Of a DNA stretch of 64,000 bases, positions 37,110 through 45,149 are shown one piece after another. The position numbers and the translations under genes were made by a program. Every line of letters starts with the position of its first letter. Position 1 is the first letter of the stretch. The notes beneath the pieces were generated by a model. That model was not told where the DNA came from. It searched no databases and worked only from the letters and a program-made list of their open reading frames with translations. The DNA is from Clostridium ljungdahlii DSM 13528 (GTDB taxonomy: Bacteria > Bacillota > Clostridia > Clostridiales > Clostridiaceae), in the NCBI RefSeq assembly GCF_000143685.1, contig NC_014328.1, positions 2,728,001 to 2,792,000 on the forward strand, in the 5' to 3' direction.

Positions 37110-38018
37110 TTACTGTTCTTCCCAAATTCTTTTTCCGTCTTTATCAATATATATATATTTATCATCCAATATTACCATAGCTGCTCCATTACAAAAATTA
37201 TTTACATCATCAAATTGAGGTTTCAATACAAATTTTCCACTTTTATCAATGCATCCCCATTTATCCTTTATTTTCACAAAGGCTCGTCCTTCACTAAAAT
37301 TAAGAGCTTCATCAAAAATAGGATCTATTACAAACTCATCTTTTTTATTTATGTATCCACATTTTTCATCTATCTTTACATTAGCTACGTCTTCATAAAA
37401 ACCATCTGTGCTATCATATTCGAGCCCTATAACTAAATTACCTGATTTATCAATAAATCCATATTTAAAATTTTTCATAACTTGAGCTAATCCTTCATGA
37501 AAATCAAAAACGCAATCGAAATCACAGTTTATTACTTCATTTCCTTTGCTATTAACATATTTCCACTTATCACCATTATTTACCCTAGCAACCTCTTCTG
37601 AAAAACTAAAGGCATTTTCGTATTTCAATGCTATTGGGTAATTTCCCTTTTTATCCAAAAAACCATACTTACTATTTTTGTTTACCAGTGCCATTCCATT
37701 TGAGAATTCATCAATAAAATTAAAACTTGGTTCTACAACCATATTATCATTATGGTCAATAATCCCCCACTTTTCCTTTATTTTTACAGGAGCAAATCCA
37801 TCAGAGAAATTCCATGACTGTTTATATTTATAGTCTATAACTGTTTTTCCATTGCAGTCTATATATCCCCATTTATTGTTCATCTTAACAGCAGCTAAAC
37901 TATCCAAAAAGTCCCATGCATATTGAAATATAGGTTCTATGATAACTTGTCCATTATTATCTATATAACCCCACTTATCATTTAACTTAATTCTAAATAA
38001 ATTAGTATAGTTTTTCAT
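37110..38018 (-). CDS. WG-repeat protein
   Basis: A 302-residue protein made almost wholly of about nine WG repeats of roughly 33 residues (KWGYIDNNGQ, KWGYIDCNGK, KYGFLDKKGN, KWGCIDKSGK and so on). It probably folds as a beta structure. There is no signal peptide or membrane segment. Its function is unknown; WG repeats are thought to be protein-interaction modules. The ATG follows AGGGGG. Repeat copy E lies 38 bp upstream. Confidence 0.9.
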   Translation of the reverse strand: MKNYTNLFRIKLNDKWGYIDNNGQVIIEPIFQYAWDFLDSLAAVKMNNKWGYIDCNGKTVIDYKYKQSWNFSDGFAPVKIKEKWGIIDHNDNMVVEPSFNFIDEFSNGMALVNKNSKYGFLDKKGNYPIALKYENAFSFSEEVARVNNGDKWKYVNSKGNEVINCDFDCVFDFHEGLAQVMKNFKYGFIDKSGNLVIGLEYDSTDGFYEDVANVKIDEKCGYINKKDEFVIDPIFDEALNFSEGRAFVKIKDKWGCIDKSGKFVLKPQFDDVNNFCNGAAMVILDDKYIYIDKDGKRIWEEQ

Positions 38019-38055
38019 TTAATTTCCCCCTATTTTGCAATCGTTTTAATTTCAT

Positions 38056-38284
38056 ATAAACAAAGTTCTTGGCATTAGATGGAGTTTTAAAACTCCACCT
38101 GATGCTTAGAAATCGTTATCCAGGGACGTAGCTGCTCTTTACTCCCACTTGAAGAAAAGCAGATATCCCAAATCTTCGATTTGGTGATAGTCGCTTTCGC
38201 TGTGTGCAAGCAGATATTCCATTCTTTGATTTGGTGATAGTCGCTTTCGCTGTGTGTGGGAGTATTAGAGCAGGTAGTCATCGG
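38056..38284 (-). mobile_element. Structured repeat copy E, with duplicated inner module
   Basis: Minus-strand copy. Left end CCGATGACTACC after TTTAT (38285-38289), stem CTGCTCTAATACTCCCAC with its complement. The inner module (AAAGCGACTATCACCAAATC...GATATCTGC) is present twice in tandem. It ends with a GCATCAGGTGGAGT hairpin and AAGAACTTTGTTTAT. An ORF across it (38087-38281) is an artefact of the repeat. Confidence 0.75.
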
Positions 38285-38561
38285 ATAAATATCTATTCAA
38301 ATTTAATTTTATCACACATAGGAATTAAATAAAATAATAAGTCAGAATTTTCTATACTAATCATTGTTTAAAATATATGTGGATATTAAAACCACATTAT
38401 GTGATAAATTATTTTGCTTTATATACTTTATATCTTAATATTTATGTGTTACAATAAACTATAGGAAAAATAAATAAGTAATATTCATTATATTTAATGA
38501 ATATATTACTTTATACAATACTAACTTAATTTAAAATTAGGAGATAAAAGGAGTAAAAAGC
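38285..38561. other. AT-rich leader of the TerC-like gene
   Basis: No gene. It has one hairpin AGTAATATTCATT/AATGAATATATTACT (38497-38530). The yybP-ykoY manganese riboswitch often found before TerC-type genes is not visible. Confidence 0.4.
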
Positions 38562-39278
38562 GTGGATAATTTAACTACTTTTTTGCTAGGAGCTCTACAA
38601 ATTACTTTATTAGATATAGTATTAAGTGGTGATAATATCGGAGTTATAGCACTAGCAACTAAGGATTTACCAAAGAAACATGCAAAATCTGCTTCTATGA
38701 TTGGAGTATTTGCTGCGATTTTTCTAAGAATAATATTTGCTTGCCTCATCACTTACATAATGTTAATAGAATGGCTTCCTATAAAATTAATAGGTGGAAT
38801 TTTACTTATAAAAATAACTTGGAATTTTATAAGCCCTAAATCTGAGAAGGAAAATTTAAAAATTAGTCCTTCAAATAAATACTTTCGTGCAATATCAAGT
38901 ATAGTAATAGCTGATGCTACCATGAGTCTAGACAATGTACTTGCAATAGCCGCTGCTGCTCATGGACATGTACCCAGTATAATATTTGGATTAGTATTAA
39001 ATATTCCTATAATATTTTTTGGGAGTCAGTTTGTAGCAAAGCTTATGAATAAGCACCCTATGGTAATATACTTAGGAGGAGCTGTACTGGCCCATACATC
39101 CTTAAATATGATGCTAGAAGACAAAATATTGGCAGGTTTCACATCACCTGTACTAACAAATATAGTATCCTTTGGCTTTGCAATTATAGTACTTGTATAT
39201 GGATTATATAGAGTAAACAAACCTGTAAGTTATTCCTTTAAAAAATTTAAGGAAGATTATTTTAAAAGTAACAGTTAA
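38562..39278 (+). CDS. TerC/YjbE-family integral membrane protein
   Basis: A 238-residue protein with about seven helices. Helix 1 carries LLDIVLSGDNIGVIALATKDLP and a later helix ADATMSLDNVLAIAAAAHG, the paired acidic metal-binding motifs of TerC/YkoY/YjbE proteins. Relatives export manganese or supply it to secreted enzymes. The start is GTG at 38562 behind AAAGGAG. Confidence 0.9.
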   Translation: MDNLTTFLLGALQITLLDIVLSGDNIGVIALATKDLPKKHAKSASMIGVFAAIFLRIIFACLITYIMLIEWLPIKLIGGILLIKITWNFISPKSEKENLKISPSNKYFRAISSIVIADATMSLDNVLAIAAAAHGHVPSIIFGLVLNIPIIFFGSQFVAKLMNKHPMVIYLGGAVLAHTSLNMMLEDKILAGFTSPVLTNIVSFGFAIIVLVYGLYRVNKPVSYSFKKFKEDYFKSNS

Positions 39279-39289
39279 TATAATAAGCC

Positions 39290-39413
39290 AATATGTTGTA
39301 TGTAAATTTCTTAGTACAACATCCCCTTATGGATGGTTATTCAGGTATATACCAACGCTAATACTCCCACTTTTGGACAAGTGAGAGTATTAGCGTTGGT
39401 AGTCATCAGCCAG
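39290..39413 (-). mobile_element. Structured repeat copy H (short, compact)
   Basis: Minus-strand copy. It begins CTGGCTGATGACTACC after an AAAGAT flank. The stem CCAACGCTAATACTC with its full complement is the best-paired of all copies, with a short loop and no inner module. CCTGAATAACC follows, then a CATCC/GGATG hairpin and a GTTGTA/TACAAC hairpin. Left boundary approximate. Confidence 0.6.
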
Positions 39414-39881
39414 ATCTTTATTTTTTTCTAGTTCATCATACAAATCTTTATATACAATTTTAAATACTTCTAGAGAATCTTCTATTTTATCTCTTAGAAG
39501 ATTTTTTCTATTTTTCAGTTCACATACTCCTAAATCCGTAAGAGTATATATTTTTTGCATTTTATTTTTAGAATCATCCCATTTTCCAATTACCAACTTA
39601 TCCTTTTCCAGTTTTCTTAAAATTGGGTAGATTCCCCCCGTACTTGGTATCCACCTTCCACCTGTTCTTTCTCCTATTTTATGGGATATATCATTTCCAT
39701 TAGTAGGACTTATACTTAAAATATAAAGTGTATATATAGGAAGAAGTCCTTTTGTAAAGACCTGACCTACAGCTTCTTGTTCCTTTTTTACCTTTTTTAA
39801 TTCTGCCAGCTTCTTTTTGTATTCTTTATAAAGAAATCCTTCTTCTTTCTTTGTATTTCCTTTAAAATTAAAGTCACTCAT
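39390..39881 (-). CDS. PadR-like transcriptional regulator
   Basis: A 163-residue winged-helix protein with an N-terminal lysine-rich helix (about 15-40). The PadR core is LLPIYTLYILSISPTNGNDISHKIGERTGGRW, then GGIYPILRKLEKDKLV. The last residues (LADDYQR and the stop) are encoded by repeat copy H, so its tail was altered by the insertion. It starts 5 bp after degV; its ribosome binding site lies within the degV end. Confidence 0.8.
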   Translation of the reverse strand: MSDFNFKGNTKKEEGFLYKEYKKKLAELKKVKKEQEAVGQVFTKGLLPIYTLYILSISPTNGNDISHKIGERTGGRWIPSTGGIYPILRKLEKDKLVIGKWDDSKNKMQKIYTLTDLGVCELKNRKNLLRDKIEDSLEVFKIVYKDLYDELEKNKDLADDYQR

Positions 39882-39886
39882 AAAAT

Positions 39887-40738
39887 TTATTCTTCCTCAA
39901 ATAATACTAAACCAACTAATCCAGGTCCGCTGTGAACTCCTCCTACAGGACTTAGTGCTCCCCCAAAAATTGCAGAAGTTACATTTTTATGATTCTTTAT
40001 TGAATCAAATATTTTTTTTGAATCCTCTAGTGCATGACCATGTACAATACACAGTTTACACTTTTTTTTGTCAAGAATTCCATTTGCAATTTCAACTAAC
40101 CTACTTAAGGATTTCTTTCTTCCCCTTACTTTATCATAAGTATAGTATTTTCCATCATTATTATCAATTGATACAATAGGTTTTATATTTAAAAGTTCCC
40201 CAATTGTACCTGCTACTTTACCTATTCTACCACCTTTTTTTAAATATTCTAAAGTTCCAACCACAAAAAATAGATCTATCTTACTCCTTACTATTGGTAT
40301 TGTCCTAACTATCTCATCAAAACTTACACCTTTTTCTATGAGCTTTGCACAATTAGTTACTATAAAACCCTCTCCAAGAGAAATTGATTTAGAATCAAAT
40401 ATATATGTTTTAATTTTAGGATGATTTTCACTTACTAACTTTACTCCATTATAAAAGCCAGTTAATCCAGCTGAAAGAGTTACAACTATAGCATGTGTGT
40501 AATTTTCTTTTTCTAAATTTGTAAACAAATCTTCCATTTCACTCATAGATGGCATAGACGATGTAGGTATTTCTTTATCTAAGTTATCATATACATATTC
40601 TGGAGTTATAGTTACTTTATCTATAAATTCTTTGTCTTTATATATTATCCTATAATGAAGTACTTTTATATTATATCTTTCTATAGTACTGTTACTCAAA
40701 TCACTAGTACTATCTGTTATGAGTGCAATCTTTTCCAA
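39887..40738 (-). CDS. DegV-family fatty-acid-binding protein
   Basis: A 283-residue protein. The N-terminal ALITDSTSDLS and C-terminal GPGLVGLVLFEE mark the DegV family, whose members bind fatty acids and serve fatty acid kinase FakA (FakB-like). SSMPSM (about residues 56-61) is the usual second lipid-contact loop. The start is TTG at 40738 with GGAGGAAG before it. A 58-bp inverted repeat precedes it. Confidence 0.9.
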   Translation of the reverse strand: MEKIALITDSTSDLSNSTIERYNIKVLHYRIIYKDKEFIDKVTITPEYVYDNLDKEIPTSSMPSMSEMEDLFTNLEKENYTHAIVVTLSAGLTGFYNGVKLVSENHPKIKTYIFDSKSISLGEGFIVTNCAKLIEKGVSFDEIVRTIPIVRSKIDLFFVVGTLEYLKKGGRIGKVAGTIGELLNIKPIVSIDNNDGKYYTYDKVRGRKKSLSRLVEIANGILDKKKCKLCIVHGHALEDSKKIFDSIKNHKNVTSAIFGGALSPVGGVHSGPGLVGLVLFEEE

Positions 40739-40757
40739 AACTTCTTCCTCCCTACTT

Positions 40758-40815
40758 AGGCATTTTCAAAAAAATATTTGTCGCATCCTTAACTTGTTAT
40801 TTTCTTTCAAATGAC
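40758..40815 (-). repeat. 58-bp inverted repeat in the degV leader
   Basis: Third copy, arms GTCATTTGAAAGAAAATAAC and TATTTTTTTGAAAATGCCT on the minus strand. The middle differs fully from the pglX and clpS copies; the arms are kept. Confidence 0.6.
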
Positions 40816-40829
40816 TTATCAAAATTTGT

Positions 40830-41059
40830 CCGATAATTACCTGCTCTAATACTCCTACATACTATATAAAAGCGACTATCACCAAATCAAAGAATTTGGG
40901 ATATCTGCTTTTCTTCAAGTGGGAGTAAAGAGCAGCTACATCCCTGGATAACGATTTCCCCTAAAGGATAACGCCTTCTAAGTGCTGAATCACTAAGAAT
41001 CCTGTTAATAAGCATCAGATAGAGTTAAAACTTCATCTGATGCCAAGAACTCTGTTTAT
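40830..41059 (+). mobile_element. Structured repeat copy F (full-length class 1)
   Basis: Starts CCGATAATTACCTGCTCTAATACTCC after TTTGT. Left stem with one inner module, CCTGGATAA, a CCCCTAAAGG hairpin, a TTCTAAGTG/CACTAAGAA hairpin with the same A-A mismatch as copy A, a GCATCAGAT/ATCTGATGC hairpin, and the end AAGAACTCTGTTTAT. It is the most complete copy in the window. Confidence 0.75.
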
Positions 41060-41083
41060 CACAATAATTATATCACTCGCACA

Positions 41084-41123
41084 GTTATTATCAATAGTGA
41101 TATATATCTCTATTGATAATAAC
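41084..41123. repeat. Perfect palindrome
   Basis: GTTATTATCAATAG with CTATTGATAATAAC, 12-base loop. Followed by AACTATCAATTTTTC-type simple repeat to 41170. No gene in 40816-41255. Confidence 0.55.
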
Positions 41124-41172
41124 TTGTCTTATTTGTTAACTATCAATTTTTCATTCTTAATTGTTAACTAAA

Positions 41173-41215
41173 AAATATAGCACCATTGCAGATTTACTAC
41201 AATGATGCTATATTT
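41173..41215 (-). terminator. Terminator of the methyltransferase-like operon
   Basis: On the minus strand AAATATAGCATCATTG with CAATGGTGCTATATTT, then a T-run. Confidence 0.8.
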
Positions 41216-41255
41216 AGTATAAATTTGATAAAAATATTTATTCAATTCAGACATG

Positions 41256-42371
41256 CTAGTTGTCAAGAGCAGCTGCAACCATAGCCTTTACATTTTCAAC
41301 TTTAGCATTTGGAGGTATGCTGCATCCTGATGACATAATAAGTCCTTGAGGTGCAAATTCTTTAATCAATCTTCTGGCATACTTATAAACTTCATCTGGA
41401 GTACCTAAAGTTAAAAGTGAAGGTGCAACATCTCCCATGAAACACATATGCCCTCTTAGTACTTCTCCAGCTTTAAAAATATTTGTTGTGCTATCTGGTG
41501 AAAAAATGCATTTACCTTTAGGTAAATCAAGGAAATAATTTATAAATCTATCCCAACTCATATCCAGATGAAGGTAAGCAATAGAACCTTCCTCTGCTAT
41601 AATATCTATAATTCTTTTTGTGTACTGCCATGAAAATCTTTCAAATGCCTTTAAAGAAAGAAAATCACCTGCTTCCCTAGCCCCTCCTGTAAATACTGCT
41701 AAAGGTTTTACTTCACGAATTTGCTTCCTTAACACTTTTTCATTTTCCTCTTCTATAACATCCATAGCTGCCTGAACCTTGTCAGGAATCTTGTGTAAAT
41801 CAATAAGAAATTTAGATATTCCTCGTGCAGGATACAAAGCACCAAATGGTGCACCAGTCATTACACTACCCTGGCATAAGGGAACAATCCCTGCATCAAC
41901 AAAATTCTGCTCTATTTGTGGAGCAAATTGACTGAAATACTCTACTTCCTTAAGTCCTTCAGGTATATGCTTTTTGGCATATTCCATAAAAAAGTAATTC
42001 CATCCTTTATCAATTATAGTATCATAATCATCTTCCGTCATATATGACTTTTCATCAATCTGCCAAATCATGTTATCAGGCAATTCTCTTCCTGGTACTT
42101 TGATTTTAGAAAGGAAAAATGCACCCATAGATGGAGGATATGTCCCAGGTATCTCTATGCTGTCAATATCTCCAAGTGCCTGCATCCCCTTTAACAGCTC
42201 CATATTTCCATACACTACATCATTGACAAGATCTGATAGCTTTCCTCCTCCGTTCTTCGTACAAAAAGCATCTGCATTAAGTACAATTGGTACCCTGTCA
42301 GTCTTTTTCATATTTATTACATCTTTAAGTCTGTTAAGATGCTCACCGTACAATTCTTTTCCAGTTTTCAT
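41256..42371 (-). CDS. UroD/MtaA-type corrinoid methyltransferase-like protein 1
   Basis: A 371-residue URO-D-fold protein. The zinc ligands expected in MtaA/MtbA/CmuA enzymes, His-x-Cys then Cys, are visible as RGHMCFMGD and SSGCSIPP about 40 residues later. It is therefore more likely a corrinoid or coenzyme methyltransferase than haem-pathway HemE. Start at ATG 42371 (MKTGKEL) behind GGGGG. It is the last gene of a three-gene operon with an MFS transporter and a second paralogue. No corrinoid protein gene is adjacent. Substrate unknown. Confidence 0.75.
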   Translation of the reverse strand: MKTGKELYGEHLNRLKDVINMKKTDRVPIVLNADAFCTKNGGGKLSDLVNDVVYGNMELLKGMQALGDIDSIEIPGTYPPSMGAFFLSKIKVPGRELPDNMIWQIDEKSYMTEDDYDTIIDKGWNYFFMEYAKKHIPEGLKEVEYFSQFAPQIEQNFVDAGIVPLCQGSVMTGAPFGALYPARGISKFLIDLHKIPDKVQAAMDVIEEENEKVLRKQIREVKPLAVFTGGAREAGDFLSLKAFERFSWQYTKRIIDIIAEEGSIAYLHLDMSWDRFINYFLDLPKGKCIFSPDSTTNIFKAGEVLRGHMCFMGDVAPSLLTLGTPDEVYKYARRLIKEFAPQGLIMSSGCSIPPNAKVENVKAMVAAALDN

Positions 42372-42449
42372 ATTAATCCCCCATTTAATTAAAATTATTA
42401 ACAACTTTTTATCTATTAAATAACAATAGCTCTGCTTATCTAAATAATT

Positions 42450-43625
42450 TTAAATTGCAACCTTTTGCTTTTTAGGAGTCTTAAAATTTGCCACTAAATG
42501 GATAACTGCATAAATAATAAAACATACAAGTGAAAATTTGAATGGAAATCTCAATGACGTTATATTAAATATTTTTTCAATAAATGCAAATACAAATCCT
42601 GAAACAAAACCACCTATACTCATAAATGCCATGACAATAGACATTGCAACAGCAGTTCCAGATGCTGGGACTGCTCTTCCCACCTGCATCATGATAGCGG
42701 TACCAGAAAGACTAAATCCTATACCAACAATAGTTGCTCCAATTATAAAAAGAATTAAATTCGTTCCATATGCAAAGAATATAAATCCCACAGAAGTTAA
42801 TACAATACCTATAGGAATAGTGAACTTGGATAACATTCTAAATGCCGCGCCAAAGATTGCTCCCGCTATCATTCCGCCAACTGTAAACATGGTAAGTGCC
42901 ACTCCTGCTCCAGCAGCATTTCCATAGTGATTTGTAAGTATTAGCGAAGACATTCCTGTAAACATTGGATATACTAATAACATTAAAATTCCATATATAC
43001 TTGACCATATATATACGTATGCCGGCATTTTAACTTTTTCAGAATTGGATTTTGCAGTCAACGGAAGTTTTGGAAAGAAGAGTATAACTATAATAAGTGA
43101 TACTGCTCCTAAAAGATAAGCAAGAAAAGTAAATCTCCAATTAACTGCACAAAATATTCCGCCAAGAAGTTGAAATACTATGCCGCCAACGTTTCCAACA
43201 ACAACACCTGCACCCATAAGATTTTCCGCTTCTTTTGGTTCAAAAAGAGTTAATGTAAGAGCACCACCAAGAGGTGACATTATTCCAAGCCCCGCTCCTA
43301 AAACTCCTCTCATAACAAGAATTAAACCAAAGTTACTTATAAAATATGGACCAACTCCACCTATTAAAAATAGAACTATTGCAATAATAGTAAGATTTTT
43401 ATAAGTTATAACCGTGCCAGCTAGTTTCCCTGATATTAATGAAAATGGAATTAAAAGCAAAGTAGGTATAGTAGCAATAAGTACAACTACACTAAAAGGT
43501 AAGTTAGGATAGGCTTGAGATATATTTGCCAACGCAGGAGAAGTAGTTCCCGTTGCCATTATCAAAAATCCAAAAGAGAGTATTGCAAATATCCATAATG
43601 ACTTCTTTCCACTTATATTTTCCAT
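42450..43625 (-). CDS. MFS transporter between two methyltransferase-like genes
   Basis: Twelve-helix major facilitator of 391 residues. The signature GVLGAGLGIMSPLGGALTLTLFEP and the GYxxxFxxxG-like helix 5 are those of the drug:H+ antiporter/organic-acid branch. It lies 78 bp upstream of methyltransferase 1 and 86 bp downstream of methyltransferase 2, so it probably moves their substrate or product. The ATG follows AAAAGGGGTG. Confidence 0.85.
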   Translation of the reverse strand: MENISGKKSLWIFAILSFGFLIMATGTTSPALANISQAYPNLPFSVVVLIATIPTLLLIPFSLISGKLAGTVITYKNLTIIAIVLFLIGGVGPYFISNFGLILVMRGVLGAGLGIMSPLGGALTLTLFEPKEAENLMGAGVVVGNVGGIVFQLLGGIFCAVNWRFTFLAYLLGAVSLIIVILFFPKLPLTAKSNSEKVKMPAYVYIWSSIYGILMLLVYPMFTGMSSLILTNHYGNAAGAGVALTMFTVGGMIAGAIFGAAFRMLSKFTIPIGIVLTSVGFIFFAYGTNLILFIIGATIVGIGFSLSGTAIMMQVGRAVPASGTAVAMSIVMAFMSIGGFVSGFVFAFIEKIFNITSLRFPFKFSLVCFIIYAVIHLVANFKTPKKQKVAI

Positions 43626-43711
43626 TATTTCACCCCTTTTATTTTAATAATCATCCAAATCGTTTACACCAGAACTGTTACTTGTACTATTTCCTATTCG
43701 CAATATACACT

Positions 43712-44824
43712 TTATGATTCTAAAGCAGCTGTAACCATTGCTTTTACATTCTCTACTTTTGCATTTGCCGGTATGCAGCATCCTGCAGCCATAATAAACC
43801 CTTGTGATGCAAATTGGTCAATCAATTTCCTGCTGTACTCATATACTTCATCAGGTGTACCTAATGTTAAAAGTGAAGGTGAAACATCTCCCATAATGCA
43901 CATATGTCCTTTAAGTACTTCTCCAGCTTTAAAAATATCTGTTGTACTGTCAGGATGGAAAATACATTTGCCTTTTGGAAGATCACATAAATAATCTAAA
44001 AAACGATCCCAACATAAATCCGAATGAAGATAAACATTTGCCCCTTCTTCAACCGCAACCTCAACACCTTTTTTTAAATATGGCCATGCAAATTTTTCAA
44101 AAGCTTTTTGTGATATAAAATCTCCTGCCATACGCGATCCACCTGAAAATACTGCTAAAGGTTTATCAGCACGTATTGCTTTTCTTAAATCCTCATAACC
44201 TTCTTCAGCCATAACGTCCATTACAGCTATAACTTTATCAGGTATTCTTATCAGGTCTTTCACAAAATTTTTTATTGAACGACCAGCAAACAAGGTTTCA
44301 TAAGGAGCTCCTACCATAGCATTACCTATTATTGCTACAATACCTGCATCTTTATAACTCTGTGCTATTTTGGGCTGTACTTTTATTATATCCTCCATTA
44401 TCTTTAAAGGATCTCCTAATCTATTTTTACAAAAATCTATATAAAACTTATTCCAGCCTTTATCAATTATAGTGTCATAATCATCTTCTGTCATAAATCC
44501 AACTTCATCAATTTGCCAAAGAGCATCGTCAGGTAATTCACGTCCAGGTAACTTAATATTCGAAAGGAAAAAGGCTCCTTTAGTTTGAGGAAAACATCCA
44601 TATCCCAATGTACAATCAATATCACCAAAGGACTTCATACCTTGAAGTAATAGTTCGTTTCCATATTCTATATTTGTCACAAGATCTGCTAACTTTCCTC
44701 CTGCTGTTCTAACACAAAAAGAATCTGCATTTAAATTAATAGGTGTCCTGTCTGCTTTCTTCAGTGCTATAACTTTTTTAAGTCTTTCTAAATGCTCATC
44801 ATATAGTTCTAATCCATTTTTCAT
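43712..44824 (-). CDS. UroD/MtaA-type corrinoid methyltransferase-like protein 2
   Basis: A 370-residue paralogue of the 41256 gene, roughly 60% identical by eye. It keeps the zinc pattern KGHMCIMGD and AAGCCIPAN, with an extra Cys beside the last ligand. The other shared blocks are MTEDDYDTIIDKGWN and FHPDSTTDIFKAGEVL. Start at ATG 44824 (MKNGLEL) behind GGAG. First gene of the operon; the divergent PucR-type gene lies 325 bp away with repeat copy G between them. Confidence 0.75.
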   Translation of the reverse strand: MKNGLELYDEHLERLKKVIALKKADRTPINLNADSFCVRTAGGKLADLVTNIEYGNELLLQGMKSFGDIDCTLGYGCFPQTKGAFFLSNIKLPGRELPDDALWQIDEVGFMTEDDYDTIIDKGWNKFYIDFCKNRLGDPLKIMEDIIKVQPKIAQSYKDAGIVAIIGNAMVGAPYETLFAGRSIKNFVKDLIRIPDKVIAVMDVMAEEGYEDLRKAIRADKPLAVFSGGSRMAGDFISQKAFEKFAWPYLKKGVEVAVEEGANVYLHSDLCWDRFLDYLCDLPKGKCIFHPDSTTDIFKAGEVLKGHMCIMGDVSPSLLTLGTPDEVYEYSRKLIDQFASQGFIMAAGCCIPANAKVENVKAMVTAALES

Positions 44825-44875
44825 ATAACTCCATACCCCCATTATTATAGAATTACTTTATTTATCTAATAGCTA

Positions 44876-45038
44876 TCTACTGTAACATTGCCACACACAC
44901 AGCGAAAGCGACTATCACCAAATCAAAGATTCGGGATATTTGCTTTTCTATCAAAGTGGGAGATAACAGTAGCTACGCCCCTAGATAATTCATCTAAACT
45001 TAGTGGGAGAAACAGATTCCCACTAAGTAAGATTCATT
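44876..45038 (+). mobile_element. Structured repeat copy G
   Basis: Begins CTAATAGCTATC after TTTAT (44871-44875). Left stem CTACTGTAAC.../GTAGCTACG with one inner module. Class 2 right end (CTTAGTGGGA/TCCCACTAAG, AAGATTCATT) next to GATAT. It separates the methyltransferase operon from its probable regulator. Confidence 0.75.
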
Positions 45039-45149
45039 GATATCTATAATTATACTTATCTAAATCTTACAAGTCATCCTACAAATGTTAAAAAGTAAGT
45101 TTACAAAACGTTACACTTTGTAATATACTTTATCATGAGGTGATTTCCT

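Noticed and set aside
38087..38281. 64-aa ORF on the minus strand
   Set aside because: It lies wholly within structured repeat E; the open frame is a by-product of the duplicated module.
38285..38561. yybP-ykoY manganese riboswitch before the TerC-like gene
   Set aside because: The conserved GGGGAGUAG-like and internal-loop sequences are not found; the region is plain AT-rich.
41256..44824. Haem biosynthesis uroporphyrinogen decarboxylase (HemE)
   Set aside because: No haem genes are nearby, and the His-x-Cys...Cys zinc pattern fits corrinoid methyltransferases instead.
10500..45045. CRISPR array from the scattered repeats
   Set aside because: The copies are kilobases apart, in both orientations, with no regular spacers and no cas genes.
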